Shown here: piece by piece, positions 39,689-40,035 of the stretch
How positions within the stretch are numbered: position 1 is the first letter of the stretch
Layout of the letters: every line of letters starts with the position of its first letter
Translations under genes and position numbers: made by a program
Origin: Marinilactibacillus piezotolerans
Lineage (GTDB): Bacteria; Bacillota; Bacilli; Lactobacillales; Carnobacteriaceae_A
Assembly (NCBI RefSeq): GCF_900114235.1
Contig: NZ_FOSJ01000020.1
Span: 1 to 40,035, forward strand
Reading direction: 5' to 3'
Length of the DNA stretch: 40,035 nucleotides
The notes under the pieces: generated by a model
The model's input: the letters and a program-made list of their open reading frames with translations, nothing else
What the model was told of the DNA's origin: nothing
Databases searched by the model: none

Positions 39689-40035
39689 CCTAGATAATTC
39701 ATACTTTTGCTTGAATCGTGGAAACACTGCCTAATGGCAGGCACTATGATACTTTTATTGTTTCACCTGTTAAGTGATGAAAAAAGAACTCCATTCTGAT
39801 ATAGTAAAGGTGTCGAAACCAACCATAAGAAAAGGAGTTCTTCTAATGACTAGCTTACACAAAAAACAGATTAAATTCAATTCTAACATTACCATTTCGC
39901 ATACAGGTGGACGCTTATCTAGTGATTCCGGTTTGGTCTTAGTTAAAGAACTAATGAATACCTTTGGTTTCTCTGATTTAGCTAAACGACTACTTCACTT
40001 AAAAGAAAATCGTGCTTACTTCATACATGATAATC
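39689..40035 (+). mobile_element. IS1380-family insertion sequence, left part
   Basis: Begins near CCTAGATAATTCATAC, resembling IS1380-family terminal repeats, directly inside the kinase gene. About 155 bp of leader precede the transposase start. The right end and target duplication lie outside the window, so exact ends cannot be confirmed. Confidence 0.7.
39846..40035 (+). CDS. IS1380-family transposase, N-terminal part
   Basis: 63 codons are visible before the window ends. It starts MTSLHKKQIKFNSNITISHT and continues GGRLSSDSGLVLVKELMNTF, the characteristic opening of IS1380-family DDE transposases, which usually run to 430-450 residues. ATG 39846 follows AAAGGAG. The catalytic residues are beyond the window. 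Confidence 0.85.
   Translation, partial: MTSLHKKQIKFNSNITISHTGGRLSSDSGLVLVKELMNTFGFSDLAKRLLHLKENRAYFIHDN

Overview
The window looks like a chromosomal segment of a low-GC Gram-positive bacterium of the order Lactobacillales, probably Carnobacteriaceae-like. This placement is an inference. It rests on the AT-rich sequence, strong AGGAGG ribosome binding sites, frequent TTG starts, lipoprotein-type ABC binding proteins, a mevalonate pathway, and a PurR-type PurBox. No rRNA or CRISPR array is present. There is one tRNA gene.

Layout, left to right. Positions 1-95 are the 3' end of a group II intron lying 4 bp past the stop of a YtxH-like gene. Positions 1429-5371 hold a yknWXYZ-like efflux operon (Yip1-like protein, MFP adaptor, ABC ATPase, FtsX/MacB-type permease) plus an apparent fifth small membrane protein that has only a CTG start. 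Positions 5542-6803 hold a PadR-type repressor with repeated operators and an overlapping DUF1129-like membrane protein. Positions 7733-18525 carry three mevalonate pathway enzymes (HMG-CoA synthase, a stand-alone thiolase, class II HMG-CoA reductase), interrupted by mscL, a phnDCEE-type ABC importer preceded by a PurBox, a MATE exporter and an LDH/hydroxyisocaproate dehydrogenase family gene.

A tRNA-Val(GAC) gene at 18648-18720 is the insertion site of a 6.8-kb integrative mobilizable element. It is bounded by 39-bp direct repeats (18677-18715 and 25452-25490). It encodes a tyrosine integrase, an excisionase-like HTH protein, an FtsK-type coupling protein, a Rep_trans/MobT-type initiator broken by a frameshift and a stop codon, several unrecognised proteins, and a compact cluster of perfect inverted repeats that is the best oriT/origin candidate.

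To the right of the element (25491-28227) is a decayed zone. It holds a truncated dps, a frameshifted small secreted-protein gene, an intact DUF302/SHOCT pair behind a CsoR-like GC-rich operator, a candidate small RNA, a repeat element and a multiply broken pseudogene. Then come a deoC plus RmlD-like pair, a divergent manA-gntR pair, and a complete branched-chain amino acid importer (livJHMGF). The liv operon is preceded by a 30-codon leader peptide ending in Leu/Ile codons and an attenuator-like RNA. The window ends with an XRE membrane regulator and a BceRS-type two-component system whose kinase is cut by an IS1380-family element running off the window.

The strongest candidates for something new or little described are the liv leader-peptide attenuator, PurBox control of the phn-type importer, the inverted-repeat-rich origin of the tRNA-Val element, the CTG-start small protein of the efflux operon, and the CsoR-like operator lying inside the promoter spacer of the DUF302/SHOCT operon.
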